A stretch of 64,000 bases of DNA from Candidatus Melainabacteria bacterium. GTDB taxonomy: Bacteria > Cyanobacteriota > Vampirovibrionia > Obscuribacterales > Obscuribacteraceae. The stretch is taken from contig QKMZ01000003.1 of the NCBI GenBank assembly GCA_003242885.1, positions 558,001 to 622,000 on the forward strand. The letters run 5' to 3'. Shown piece by piece: positions 17,724-26,542 of the stretch. The notes beneath the pieces were generated by a model. That model searched no databases. It saw nothing but the letters and a program-made list of their open reading frames with translations, and was not told the DNA's origin. The number at the start of each line of letters is the position of its first letter. Position 1 is the first letter of the stretch. The position numbers and the translations under genes are program-made.

Positions 17724-18389
17724 ATGCGAGTACTATTGGCTGAAGACGATGAGTATCTGTTGTCTGCGCTCTCCCACGCTCTTAAGCACAAAGATTACAC
17801 AGTAGATGGTGTGCGCACCGGCACAGAAGCAAATGCCGCGCTGATGAGCGCGCCCTATGACCTCGTGCTGCTCGACCTCGGATTGCCCGGCATGGACGGA
17901 ACCAATGTCCTCAGCGAGCTGCGTAAGCGTGGCGAAGATATGCCTGTAATTGTCATCACAGCCAGAGATAGAGTTGAAGACAGAATCAACGGGCTCGACA
18001 TCGGTGCCAACGACTACCTCGTTAAACCTTTTGATTTCAGAGAATTAGAAGCGCGTATGCGTGCAGTCTTGAGAAAGAGCCACTGGCGCAACCAGCTCGA
18101 ATTAGAGTTCGGCTCGCTGAAGTTGAACACAAATAGCGGTCGCCTGCATCTCAACGAGCAAGAATTAGATCTCACACCTAAAGAATCCTGCATTCTGCAC
18201 GCACTCATGTCGAAGGCGGGGCAAGTTGTGAACAAGCGCCTCCTTGTTGAACAAGTATCGGATTGGAAGGATGAGTCCAGCGAAAACGCTGTCGAAATCG
18301 TCATTCACAGATTGCGCAAGAAGTTGGAATCAGCCGACGTTTCGATCAATACCGTGCGCGGTTTTGGGTACGTGCTTGAAAAGAAATGA
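17724..18389 (+). CDS. OmpR-family response regulator (TctD/QseB-like)
   Basis: The ATG at 17724 is chosen: GGAGGA lies at 17711-17716 and the protein then starts MRVLLAEDD as usual for the family. The frame is open further up to 17592. The receiver has D8/D9, phospho-acceptor D51, then a Thr and KPFDFRELEARM. The winged-helix domain ends in VRGFGYVLEKK. The stop overlaps the start of the kinase gene by four bases (ATGA), so the pair is translationally coupled. Target genes are unknown; the inverted TTGACG/CGTCAA pair about 110 bases upstream could be a self-binding site. Confidence 0.95.
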   Translation: MRVLLAEDDEYLLSALSHALKHKDYTVDGVRTGTEANAALMSAPYDLVLLDLGLPGMDGTNVLSELRKRGEDMPVIVITARDRVEDRINGLDIGANDYLVKPFDFRELEARMRAVLRKSHWRNQLELEFGSLKLNTNSGRLHLNEQELDLTPKESCILHALMSKAGQVVNKRLLVEQVSDWKDESSENAVEIVIHRLRKKLESADVSINTVRGFGYVLEKK

Positions 18390-19768
18390 GAGTTTCGATT
18401 CGCAAGCAGTTACTGATTCTCTTCATGCCCGTCCTCATTGGACTATTTATTGCCAGTGCAATCGTTAGTTACTGGCTGGTTTCATCATATTCCAGCGAAT
18501 CATTCGACAAGGATTTGATTAGCTCCGCCGACTCAGTCGTCGGCAGATTGCGAGTGAAGAACGGAAAAGTAACAGCCGATCTTCCGCCTGCCGCAATTGC
18601 GATTTTAAAGCACGACGTTTCGGACAGATTCTATTATTGCGTTGTAGGAAGCGACGGTGAAAGAATCACCGGCGATGCCGATATGCCAGAGCCAAAGAGC
18701 AATCTGCAGCTCGACGAGCCACAGCTTGCAACTGTAAAACTCAATGGCAAAGAGGTTCGCATCGCACAAATAAAGGTTGACGTAGACGAGCCAGGCGGCG
18801 ACACCGTAATAGTTCAAGTCGCAGAGACGACCAAAGTCAGATCACTCTTTCAACAAAAATTACTGGCTAGCATTGCGATACCACAATTACTTGTGCTCAT
18901 TGTTGGTCTAATTGCTGTTTGGTACGGTGTCACAAAAATCCTCACCCCGCTTGGACTTTTGCAAGCGCAAATTAGAAGTCGGTCTCAATCAGACTTGAGT
19001 GCGGTCTCTGATGCAGAAGTGCCCGAAGAGGTGCTTCCTCTGGTAGATGCAATCAACACGTTATTGTCGCGTTTGCGCGAAGACTTGAAAGCGCACCAAC
19101 GATTTATCGCAAACGCTGCTCACCAATTGCGGACACCTCTGGCAGGTTTAAAAACATACTCGAGCATCGGCATTGACATGAACGACAAGGAAGATTTGAA
19201 GCACGTCGTCAAAGAAATCGACACAGGCATCGACCGCGCCTCACGGCTCGTCGGACAAATGTTGGCGCTGGCTCGAACCGACAACAGCGAACAAAATACA
19301 AGTCAGAAGACACAAGTAGATCTCAACTTCGTGGCTTCAGACGTCACTGCCGAGCTCGTGGAACGCGCGGTATTGAAAGACCTGGAGCTGGTTTATGAAT
19401 CGTCGCAAGAGCCGGCTGTTGTTTATGGTGAACAAACCGGTCTGAGAAATCTCGTCAGCAATCTAGTTGAAAATGCACTGCTTTATACGCCCAACGGTGG
19501 AAAAGTGAAAGTGCAAATTAAGAAAGGCGATCACATCACATTGCGCGTCTTAGACACAGGAACAGGGATTCCCGAGGAAGAAAGAAGCAAAGTATTCGAA
19601 CGATTTTACAGAGTCGACGGCACCTCGGGTAGTGGCAGCGGACTTGGACTATCAATTGTTCGTGAAGTTGCTAACGCGCATAATGCAAAAATTTCCATTG
19701 ACAGCCCAAGTGGCGAATGCGGAACAATCATTTCAGTAGATTTCCCTAAGCTAAACGGCAAGAAGTAG
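18386..19768 (+). CDS. Sensor histidine kinase (TctE/QseC-like)
   Basis: Partner of the regulator just upstream. 460 residues: TM helix at about 9-31, an outer domain of ~130 residues (SSYSSESFDKDLISSADSV at its start), a second TM at about 155-180, a HAMP region, and HisKA with HQLRTPLAGL (the His follows NAA). The ATPase has NLVENALLYTP, DTGTGIP and GSGLGLSI. This FIANAAHQLRTPL form is typical of the TctE/QseC branch. All catalytic motifs are present, in contrast to the double kinase at 8730. The signal is not predictable. Confidence 0.95.
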   Translation: MRVSIRKQLLILFMPVLIGLFIASAIVSYWLVSSYSSESFDKDLISSADSVVGRLRVKNGKVTADLPPAAIAILKHDVSDRFYYCVVGSDGERITGDADMPEPKSNLQLDEPQLATVKLNGKEVRIAQIKVDVDEPGGDTVIVQVAETTKVRSLFQQKLLASIAIPQLLVLIVGLIAVWYGVTKILTPLGLLQAQIRSRSQSDLSAVSDAEVPEEVLPLVDAINTLLSRLREDLKAHQRFIANAAHQLRTPLAGLKTYSSIGIDMNDKEDLKHVVKEIDTGIDRASRLVGQMLALARTDNSEQNTSQKTQVDLNFVASDVTAELVERAVLKDLELVYESSQEPAVVYGEQTGLRNLVSNLVENALLYTPNGGKVKVQIKKGDHITLRVLDTGTGIPEEERSKVFERFYRVDGTSGSGSGLGLSIVREVANAHNAKISIDSPSGECGTIISVDFPKLNGKK

Positions 19769-19778
19769 AGTCAACGCA

Positions 19779-19876
19779 GAAAAGCAATGGCGATCTGCGA
19801 AGCGCAGGGTCGACTCCGAAAAGCAATGGCGCCCTGCGAAGCGTAGGGTCGACTCCATGCGTCGACCCTACGCTTC
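19779..19876. repeat. 39-bp tandem repeat ending in a 16-bp perfect hairpin
   Basis: Two 39-base direct copies (19779-19817 and 19818-19856) differ at a few positions. The end of copy two forms a perfect 16-bp stem with the following bases (19838-19853 with 19861-19876, loop TCCATGC). It separates the convergent kinase and protease genes. No T-run follows, so it may be a repeat element rather than a standard terminator. Confidence 0.75.
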
Positions 19877-20026
19877 TGGCACAGAAAGCATTTTGCAAGC
19901 GACACAGTGCGATACTAACTGAGGAGATTCCTGCCCTCAAGCACGACGTCCTCCTTTTACGTCTTGCATCTCGAACACTTAACCCTGAAACAACGGCACA
20001 AAGGAATCTCCGCCCTTTACTTTCAG

Positions 20027-21289
20027 CTAATACTGGAACTTGATCACATTGTTAGTAGGATCAACGGTATACGGGCGATCACCGAAAAACCTCGGACCGA
20101 TTAGAATGCAATCCAGACCGTTAGCAAAATGCACCTTTGCATATTTTCTGATAATCGGTCCTATTTCAGCTCGCTCGGCGTAGTAACCATCAGAATTATG
20201 CTCAATCCCTAGTTTTTTGACAAACCACATCGGCATCACGAGTCCGTCCGGTGCGCATCCTGTATCAAAGGTTGCTTTCGTTGGCTTTCCATTCACCATA
20301 ACTTCAACGATCATACAATTCTTCTCACGCTCAAAAGGAACGGTGTATTTGTCGCTGGAGTTCACGGGAGATGAAGCTGAAGTCGATACGCTCCGCGTTT
20401 GCGCACTTCCTGTTTTTCCTGGAGGAGCCGCTTTCACTTCATTCAACTTCGCTTCAGCTTTTGCCTTTGCGATAAGCGGACTTACATATGGTGCCTTCGT
20501 CATACGAATGTAAAAGCCGTCGATTTCGTATGTGTACTCTTTGAAGAAATTTTGACCAATTACAGACACTCCAGGTTCATTTGTAACCATGAAAGTGCAG
20601 TTTCTTGTGATGCGATCAACAGACACTTCCCCGTTGACTAAATGCATAAGCTGGACGCCATGCGGACGCGATACTGGAATCTCAGGACCTTTCTCAATTT
20701 CGGCGGCACTGAATAAATCTGGAAAATCTGTCCTGCTGATACCGCACATGCTAGCCCCGGTATCGAAAATTATGTTGACATAACGTCCTTTGATTTTTGT
20801 CTGTACATACATGTGTCCATTCTTCATTTGAAACGGAATTCGGGCAGTCTGCGGCAACGCTTTCCACTGAGCCTCAGAAAGTTTTTCCGCCTTTTCGATC
20901 ATAGCTTCAGCAGCGGATTCAGCCGAAGATTTCATAGCAGACACTTGCGTTGCCGCGACACCAGGAGCCTGACCAAGGCTTCCAAGATATTTATTCGCCA
21001 AGTCGGCTTCTTGGGTGTTGGGAAAGTTTTTGCTGATGTGCTGAAAAAGCTCAATCGCCTTTGCGTTTTGTTTCAAGCCGAGATGACACATCGCCAGATA
21101 ATATGTCGCGGTGACGTTGCCTTTCTGGGCTGATTGTGTGAAATGCCCAATTGCAGCCGCGTAATTCTTTTGTCCGTACGCTGCTGTGCCTCTCTGAAAT
21201 TCTTCCGCCCCCTGGGCAAAGCAACTAGGCGCACAGTGCACAAGCACCAGCGCAACCATCAAAACAGCTAACCGACAAAGTTTTGACAC
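20027..21289 (-). CDS. Exported TPR protein with two retropepsin-like aspartyl protease domains
   Basis: Starts at a GTG with AAGAGG seven bases upstream. Signal peptide 1-25, TPR helices at about 28-105, then a linker. Domain A (about 158-265) has FDTGAS (Asp176) and the paired IGQNFF motif (244-249). After a disordered linker (275-312), domain B (about 315-420) has FDTGCA (Asp342) and IGPRFF (397-402). Both are clan AA retropepsin-like units, which normally dimerise with one Asp each. Two in one chain could give a single bilobed protease, or each could pair with another molecule. The TPR part probably binds a partner or substrate outside the membrane. Confidence 0.85.
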   Translation of the reverse strand: MSKLCRLAVLMVALVLVHCAPSCFAQGAEEFQRGTAAYGQKNYAAAIGHFTQSAQKGNVTATYYLAMCHLGLKQNAKAIELFQHISKNFPNTQEADLANKYLGSLGQAPGVAATQVSAMKSSAESAAEAMIEKAEKLSEAQWKALPQTARIPFQMKNGHMYVQTKIKGRYVNIIFDTGASMCGISRTDFPDLFSAAEIEKGPEIPVSRPHGVQLMHLVNGEVSVDRITRNCTFMVTNEPGVSVIGQNFFKEYTYEIDGFYIRMTKAPYVSPLIAKAKAEAKLNEVKAAPPGKTGSAQTRSVSTSASSPVNSSDKYTVPFEREKNCMIVEVMVNGKPTKATFDTGCAPDGLVMPMWFVKKLGIEHNSDGYYAERAEIGPIIRKYAKVHFANGLDCILIGPRFFGDRPYTVDPTNNVIKFQY

Positions 21290-21442
21290 TCGAAACCTCT
21301 TACCAACAAGTAATAAACCCCAGCCAAGGCTGATCCAATCGTTTCGCCCAAAGGTATTTAATCAACTTGAAGACCAGAATGCACAGGGAATAAATTCGGC
21401 AAGCGCAACGTCTCAATTTATGGAAGCGAGACAAACAAGCCA

Positions 21443-22021
21443 ATGATATCGAGCAAACCACTAACTGACGCGAACTTCGAAGAACTGGCGTTGTCGCACT
21501 CAGAGCCACTCTTCAGATTGGCGTTCGCGCGCGTTGGAAACGCTCATGATGCCGAAGATATTTTGCAGGAGACGTTCATCAAAGCATACAGAAACTTCAA
21601 AGACTTTCGGTACGAAGCTAGTTTCAAGAATTGGTTAAGCAAAATTCTCATCAACACCATCCGCGACCATTTCCGTAAGAGCGGGCGCTCGGTGGAAACT
21701 GTTGAATGGGATGATGCCATTGAATTGGATGAAACACTGACAGAACCAGGGCCAGAGCATGTTCTTTGCGACTGCGAGGTGCATCCGGAACTCATGACAG
21801 CGCTATCTACACTACCTGAGCAGCTCCAGGTACCGTTGTTGCTGCGCGAGATCGACGAGGCAAGCTATGAAGAAATCGCACAAATCTTGGATGTGCCAAA
21901 AGGAACAGTCATGTCCAGGCTGTTTCGAGCTCGGGCGCTGTTGCGAAAAAAACTTTGCAACCTGACTGGCTCGGAGGCGCCAAAAGATATACATTCCCAA
22001 CCCAATTGTGAAAGAGGCTAA
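21443..22021 (+). CDS. ECF-type RNA polymerase sigma factor
   Basis: 192 residues with sigma region 2 ([41 protein letters not shown]) and region 4 ([44 protein letters not shown]). This is a group IV (extracytoplasmic function) sigma factor directing transcription of a stress or envelope regulon. Its stop lies two bases before the next gene, which begins with a zinc-finger anti-sigma domain, the usual sigma/anti-sigma order. The ribosome-binding site is weak. It is divergent from the exported protease gene, with 153 bp between. Confidence 0.93.
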   Translation: MISSKPLTDANFEELALSHSEPLFRLAFARVGNAHDAEDILQETFIKAYRNFKDFRYEASFKNWLSKILINTIRDHFRKSGRSVETVEWDDAIELDETLTEPGPEHVLCDCEVHPELMTALSTLPEQLQVPLLLREIDEASYEEIAQILDVPKGTVMSRLFRARALLRKKLCNLTGSEAPKDIHSQPNCERG

Positions 22022-22023
22022 AA

Positions 22024-23349
22024 ATGAATTGCCCAGACGCTATCCCGCTACTGGAGCTGATGTTGGACGACGAAGCGACGACCGAAACGACGGCCGGGGT
22101 TCTTAAACATATAGACCAATGTTTAACCTGCCACGAGTCATGGGCAGACAGTCTTAAGGTGCGTCAGCAGCTTCGGGATTTTCGCAATGACATCCCGATT
22201 CCGATAGGATTTAAGGATAGGTTACGGGATATACTGTCCCAAACCTTAACCGAGCGGAAATTTGCTACTGTTGACTCGGGGCACATTAAAGCGGAGACCA
22301 AGGCCGGCGGCGGCAGGAAGGACAAAATGGCGAAAAAGCCAACATCCAAACGAGAATCTTCATCAACCTCTTCCACGTTTGAGCAGAAACCCGCACAGGG
22401 GGACGACGAACAATTCGAGGAAGCCGAAGAGGAGCAAGCAGCCGGCTTTGCCATCGAAGATGACGAGGTTACAGAGGAAGACGTCAATATCCAGACCCTG
22501 CAGGGCGGATTAACCGACGGCGACCCAATCCGCATGTATTTGCGCGAAATTGGGACAATTCCACTTTTGAAAGCTGACCAGGAAATCGAACTAGCAAGAC
22601 GAATTGAACAGGGCGGCGCTGAGGGCGCGGTTGCAAAACGCCAACTGGTGCAAGCAAACTTGCGACTGGTTGTATCGATTGCAAAACGCTACGCAGGTCG
22701 TGGCATGCAGCTCCTTGATTTGATTCAAGAAGGCAATTTGGGTTTGATTCGTGCAGCCGAGAAATTCGACTACGAACGTGGCTATAAGTTCAGTACGTAC
22801 GCAACATGGTGGATTCGTCAGGCAATTACGCGTGCCATCGCTGACCAGGCGCGGACAATCCGCATTCCTGTGCACATGGTAGAAACCATCAACAAAATCA
22901 AGAAAGCCACAAGGCAACTGGCGCAAGACAAAGGCAGAAAACCGACCGAGGAAGAAATCGCCGCGGTTATGGAAATCAGCGTCAGCAAATTGCGCGAAAT
23001 TATCAAAATGTCGGCAGAGCCGGTTTCATTGGAAACTCCAGTCGGCAAAGAAGACGATTCCAAACTCGGCGACTTCGTTGAAGACACCGATGCAGCGACG
23101 CCTGCGACCAGCATCACTCAAGAATTGCTTCGCGAAGACATCATCGAAGTCATGGCTGGCTTGGCACCGCGTGAACGCGACGTGCTGCGCCTGCGCTTCG
23201 GACTCGATGACGGACGCCAGCGCACGTTGGAAGAAGTCGGACAGCTCTTCGGTGTTACGCGCGAACGTATCAGACAGATTGAAGCAAAAGCTTTGAGAAA
23301 ACTGCGCCACCCAAACCGTTCTCGTAAACTCCGAGAATATTTGGACTAG
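22024..23349 (+). CDS. rpoD: Primary sigma factor RpoD fused in frame to an anti-sigma zinc-finger domain
   Basis: One open frame of 441 residues. Residues 1-77 form a zf-HC2-type anti-sigma domain (Cys3, then H29-x3-C33-x2-C36) with the [16 protein letters not shown] tail usual in such proteins. Residues 78-160 are a charged linker. Residues ~167-441 are a standard RpoD without region 1.1: region 1.2 ([16 protein letters not shown]), region 2 ([21 protein letters not shown]), region 3, and region 4 ([21 protein letters not shown]). An internal ATG at 22327 (residue 102, MAKKP) has a strong ribosome-binding site, so a free 340-residue RpoD is probably made too. No stop separates the two parts. 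Confidence 0.93.
   Translation: MNCPDAIPLLELMLDDEATTETTAGVLKHIDQCLTCHESWADSLKVRQQLRDFRNDIPIPIGFKDRLRDILSQTLTERKFATVDSGHIKAETKAGGGRKDKMAKKPTSKRESSSTSSTFEQKPAQGDDEQFEEAEEEQAAGFAIEDDEVTEEDVNIQTLQGGLTDGDPIRMYLREIGTIPLLKADQEIELARRIEQGGAEGAVAKRQLVQANLRLVVSIAKRYAGRGMQLLDLIQEGNLGLIRAAEKFDYERGYKFSTYATWWIRQAITRAIADQARTIRIPVHMVETINKIKKATRQLAQDKGRKPTEEEIAAVMEISVSKLREIIKMSAEPVSLETPVGKEDDSKLGDFVEDTDAATPATSITQELLREDIIEVMAGLAPRERDVLRLRFGLDDGRQRTLEEVGQLFGVTRERIRQIEAKALRKLRHPNRSRKLREYLD
22315..22329 (+). promoter_or_regulatory. Internal ribosome-binding site and ATG for free RpoD
   Basis: AGGAAGG at 22315-22321 lies five bases before ATG 22327-22329, inside the linker of the anti-sigma/RpoD frame. It is the best ribosome-binding site in this operon. 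Initiation here would yield RpoD without the zinc-finger domain. Confidence 0.7.
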
Positions 23350-23383
23350 CAAGAAGTCTCAAAAGGCTGCCTAGAGCGAAAAG

Positions 23384-24202
23384 ATGCGGTACAGAAATCT
23401 TCTGATCTTCGGAGTAACCGCAGCTACCAGCTTTGGCGCAATACTTGTTTTTGTTCGAGGCACTTTGAAAAAACGTCTGATCGTTGGAACTGTCGCAGTT
23501 GCGGTATTAGGTGCAGCAGCGCTTTTCGGACGCGGACCGATTAAAGATGCGTTGATGCAAATTCCGGCGATGCGCCCACTGCTGGGCAAGAAAACTGTCG
23601 CCGATCAGATCGAGACCTACGGTGATATCGCAAGAGCTAGACTCCGTGCGATGTTTAGAGAAAAAGGCTTCGCATATCCACCTGAAAAACTGGCGATGCT
23701 GGCCTTCAAAGACAAGCAAGTGCTGGATGTTTACGTCGGTTCGGCGGACGGCGTGTTCAAACATCTGCACACGTATCCGATTCTGGGCGCCAGCGGTAAG
23801 CTCGGACCCAAGCTGCGCGAAGGCGACTTTCAAGTTCCGGAAGGCGTCTATCGCCTCGAGTCATTAGAGCCAAATACGCCATACCACCTTGCTCTTCGCC
23901 TCAACTATCCCAATGAATTTGATTTAGAACACGCCCGCATCGACGGCAGAAGCAAGCCCGGTAGCGACATTCTGATACATGGCTCAAACGGCTCGGTAGG
24001 CTGCCTCGCCATGGGAGATGTCGCGTCCGAAGACCTTTTCGTTGTCGCCAACGACACAAAGGACCACAATATCGCGATCATCATTTGTCCCGTTGACCTG
24101 CGCAATTTTGAGCCTCCGCCTGCGACTCCAAACGACCCAGTTTGGCTGCCGACCCTCTATAAAGAAATCAGCCAGGCACTTAAGGACTTTCCCGCACCCT
24201 GA
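23384..24202 (+). CDS. L,D-transpeptidase (YkuD/YafK-like), membrane-anchored
   Basis: Two hydrophobic segments lie at about 5-24 and 32-50, so the catalytic part is probably held outside the membrane. The YkuD domain at about 108-240 carries the catalytic motif ILIHGSNGSVGCLAMGD (His and Cys of the HxxxxSxGC signature), and KVxDVY-type strands precede it. Such enzymes cross-link peptidoglycan or attach proteins to it; the YafK-like subgroup also includes hydrolases. It starts 34 bases after rpoD and may be co-transcribed with it. Confidence 0.9.
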   Translation: MRYRNLLIFGVTAATSFGAILVFVRGTLKKRLIVGTVAVAVLGAAALFGRGPIKDALMQIPAMRPLLGKKTVADQIETYGDIARARLRAMFREKGFAYPPEKLAMLAFKDKQVLDVYVGSADGVFKHLHTYPILGASGKLGPKLREGDFQVPEGVYRLESLEPNTPYHLALRLNYPNEFDLEHARIDGRSKPGSDILIHGSNGSVGCLAMGDVASEDLFVVANDTKDHNIAIIICPVDLRNFEPPPATPNDPVWLPTLYKEISQALKDFPAP

Positions 24203-24257
24203 CCACCACACGTCAGCGAACATCGACTGAGACAAATTCAGTTTTACCCGGGTATTA

Positions 24258-24291
24258 TTGACAGACTGATTTTACCCGGATAAAATCAGTC
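24258..24291 (+). promoter_or_regulatory. Sigma70-type promoter with built-in palindromic operator
   Basis: TTGACA (24258-24263), a 17-base spacer, and TAAAAT (24281-24286) form a near-ideal promoter. A perfect 11-bp inverted repeat, GACTGATTTTA (24264-24274) and TAAAATCAGTC (24281-24291) around CCCGGA, starts at the first spacer base and covers the -10 box. A dimeric repressor bound here would block RNA polymerase. The downstream gene (24319) is the obvious target. Confidence 0.7.
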
Positions 24292-24318
24292 GTTGATGAC
24301 ACATCTCGGATTAATGCC

Positions 24319-24921
24319 ATGAATACCCTGGAAACCCAAGAAAAAACCTGCACCTCTTTCGCCGGTATAAAGATGATCGCGTCAGGCGATCTCAAGCACG
24401 TTGCACAAATGACCAAGAAGGCGATTGATAGTGGCGAGAAAGAATTTGTCCTCATTTTTGATGACACGACCGCACAGCCTATCGAAATTGACTTTCGAGG
24501 AACAGCCAAAGATGTTCTCAGTCGATTGGGCGATTCGGCACCAACCGAAGTAAAGCACGCTGAGCAAACGCGCGGACCGGGGCGCCCGAAATTGGGAGTG
24601 GTGGCACGAGAAGTGACACTCCTGCCGCGACATTGGGATTGGTTGAACAGCCAACCCGGCGGTGCGTCTGTGGCGCTTAGGAAATTGGTTGATGAAGCGA
24701 GACACGCGAACGCCGACAAGGATACAATTCGTCAGTCACAGGAGGCTGCGTACAGATTTATGTCGGCGATGGCGGGCAACTTGCCGGGCTTTGAGGAATC
24801 AACGCGCGCATTGTTTGCGGGCGACAAAGCGAAGTTCAAAGACTTGACCGAAGATTGGCCGGGTGATGTTCGCAGCTATGCGCAAAAACTGGCCGCAGCA
24901 GCGCTAAGTCAAAGGAGCTGA
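24319..24921 (+). CDS. DUF2239 family protein
   Basis: 200-residue soluble protein matching DUF2239: FAGIKMIASGDLKHVAQM near the N-terminus, FVLIFDDTTAQPIEIDFRG, then the hallmark GRPKLGVVAREVTLLPRHWDWL and QPGGASVALRKLVDEAR. The family's biochemical role is not known; the GRPK basic motif and RHW helix could bind nucleic acid, which is a guess. It sits behind a strong promoter with an overlapping palindromic operator, so it is tightly regulated, possibly by itself. The next gene starts eight bases after its stop. Confidence 0.9.
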   Translation: MNTLETQEKTCTSFAGIKMIASGDLKHVAQMTKKAIDSGEKEFVLIFDDTTAQPIEIDFRGTAKDVLSRLGDSAPTEVKHAEQTRGPGRPKLGVVAREVTLLPRHWDWLNSQPGGASVALRKLVDEARHANADKDTIRQSQEAAYRFMSAMAGNLPGFEESTRALFAGDKAKFKDLTEDWPGDVRSYAQKLAAAALSQRS

Positions 24922-24928
24922 GACGCGT

Positions 24929-26542
24929 TTGAATAAGGCTTTCAATATTCGCGCTCGATTTTCGATCGTCCTAATTGCCGCGTTGATTGCAATCGGTTCA
25001 AACTCAAACTTTGCAAAAGCGGAAGAAACAAACGAAGGAAAGCCAGACTCAAAATTCTATTATTGCGCAGATCGAAATTCATTTCCGTCTGGCATCAAGT
25101 ACTTTGACTACGACAGCCATCCGTGGAAAGACGATGACAAAGCCATAGTTTCAAAATTACTGGATGAGCTAAAGAAGGAAGCACCAGGTGTGGTGGCTTT
25201 GTGCTCCGAAACCGGACCAATTCCACTGCTTAAAAGTCCTTATATCCCATATAAAAATATTTTGGGTAAAACCACAAACGCGCATGTACTCGCTGTAGAC
25301 GGTGCGCTGTTTGTAGCGGATGGTGCGGAAAAACAAAAGGATTTGAAACGCATTCTTTTGCACGAGTTGGTTCACATGGCAGACCTTGGGCGCCGCAACG
25401 CATACTCTCGTGCTTGGTCGAATTATGCGCGCCCATCTCTGCAGCGAGCACGGAGACAAGTCAGCTGCCAGTTCCTCTTAGACTCAAAGGCAGAAGATTT
25501 CGCTGAAACTCGTTGGCCATCCACTGAGTCTTGCACCAGCCTCAAAGAGTCACTCTGCGAATTTGCTTCGCGATACGTTCTCGATTCAAAGTTCAAGAAA
25601 GAACACAAGAAAGCGGCACCAATAATGGAGCCTCTTTTGAACCCGGACTTAAAGGATCACGAATTTGCAAAACACTTTATGGCGGGACGACTCTACTTTA
25701 GAAACGATAAAGCAGGGGAGGCTATTCCTGAGTTTGAGCATGCCGCAAAACTTGATGATGCAGCGCCCTCACCGCATGTATTTCTGGCGCAGTGCTGGTA
25801 CGAGAAAAAAGATATAGCAAAAGCGAAAACAGAGTTGCAAAAAGCCAACGAGTTATTCGAGCAAGCGCAAATCACAATGACGGAGTCGCTCCATTGGAGA
25901 ACACTTTCAATGCTAGCAAATGCTCTTACCTTGGACGAGAAGTTTAGCGAGGCAAAGTCTATTCTCGACAGACTTGCATGCTCACGGGTTCAGTACGATG
26001 CCTCGATATTCTCTCGCCTGGCACTTTGCAATGAAAAGCTAGACAACCTGCCTCAATCGCTACTTGACTTTTACACATACGAATATCTGATTGAACATTC
26101 CTTCGAACCCGCACATTACTTTGACTTTGTTGAAGACAAAGAGTTTCTGCAAAACTTTTTGTCCAAGTCATTTCCAAATCCGGATGGAAGACGATCGCAC
26201 GCTTTCTCAATCTGCTGGGAACGGTTGGCTCAAGCAGCGAAAGGCGATGAGAGAAACAAATTCATAGACAGTGCTTTGAGTGAAGTCAACAAAGCTTCTG
26301 CAAGTGGTTATTACAGCAAAGATGAAGAGTTGGTTCGCAAAAGATATTTGAGCTATTTGAGAGGCACAAGAAGCACCGACTATGAAACGCTGAAAGAGTC
26401 TGACAAAAAACTTTTGCAAGAGTTTGAACTATTGAGATATCTCTCTGGAAAGCCGCTTCCGACAAAGAACACCGAAGACTTCGCAGCACTACAAAGACGA
26501 ACTCGGCCAACTGATTCAAAGGAAACAAAATGGCTTTTCTGA
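24929..26542 (+). CDS. Exported HExxH metallopeptidase-like TPR protein
   Basis: Starts at a TTG with GGAG at 24914-24917. Signal peptide 1-31 (NFAKAEE). Residues ~115-215 have a HELVH zinc motif (145-149) with LLHELVHMAD, and ESLCEF at about 207-212 could supply the third ligand. Four to five TPR-like helix pairs follow (about 225-350: FMAGRLYFRNDKAGEAIPEFEHA, FLAQCWYEKKDIAKAK), then a less regular helical C-terminus. The activity is inferred from the motif only. It overlaps the start of the next gene by 13 bases, so the two are coupled. Confidence 0.75.
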   Translation: MNKAFNIRARFSIVLIAALIAIGSNSNFAKAEETNEGKPDSKFYYCADRNSFPSGIKYFDYDSHPWKDDDKAIVSKLLDELKKEAPGVVALCSETGPIPLLKSPYIPYKNILGKTTNAHVLAVDGALFVADGAEKQKDLKRILLHELVHMADLGRRNAYSRAWSNYARPSLQRARRQVSCQFLLDSKAEDFAETRWPSTESCTSLKESLCEFASRYVLDSKFKKEHKKAAPIMEPLLNPDLKDHEFAKHFMAGRLYFRNDKAGEAIPEFEHAAKLDDAAPSPHVFLAQCWYEKKDIAKAKTELQKANELFEQAQITMTESLHWRTLSMLANALTLDEKFSEAKSILDRLACSRVQYDASIFSRLALCNEKLDNLPQSLLDFYTYEYLIEHSFEPAHYFDFVEDKEFLQNFLSKSFPNPDGRRSHAFSICWERLAQAAKGDERNKFIDSALSEVNKASASGYYSKDEELVRKRYLSYLRGTRSTDYETLKESDKKLLQEFELLRYLSGKPLPTKNTEDFAALQRRTRPTDSKETKWLF

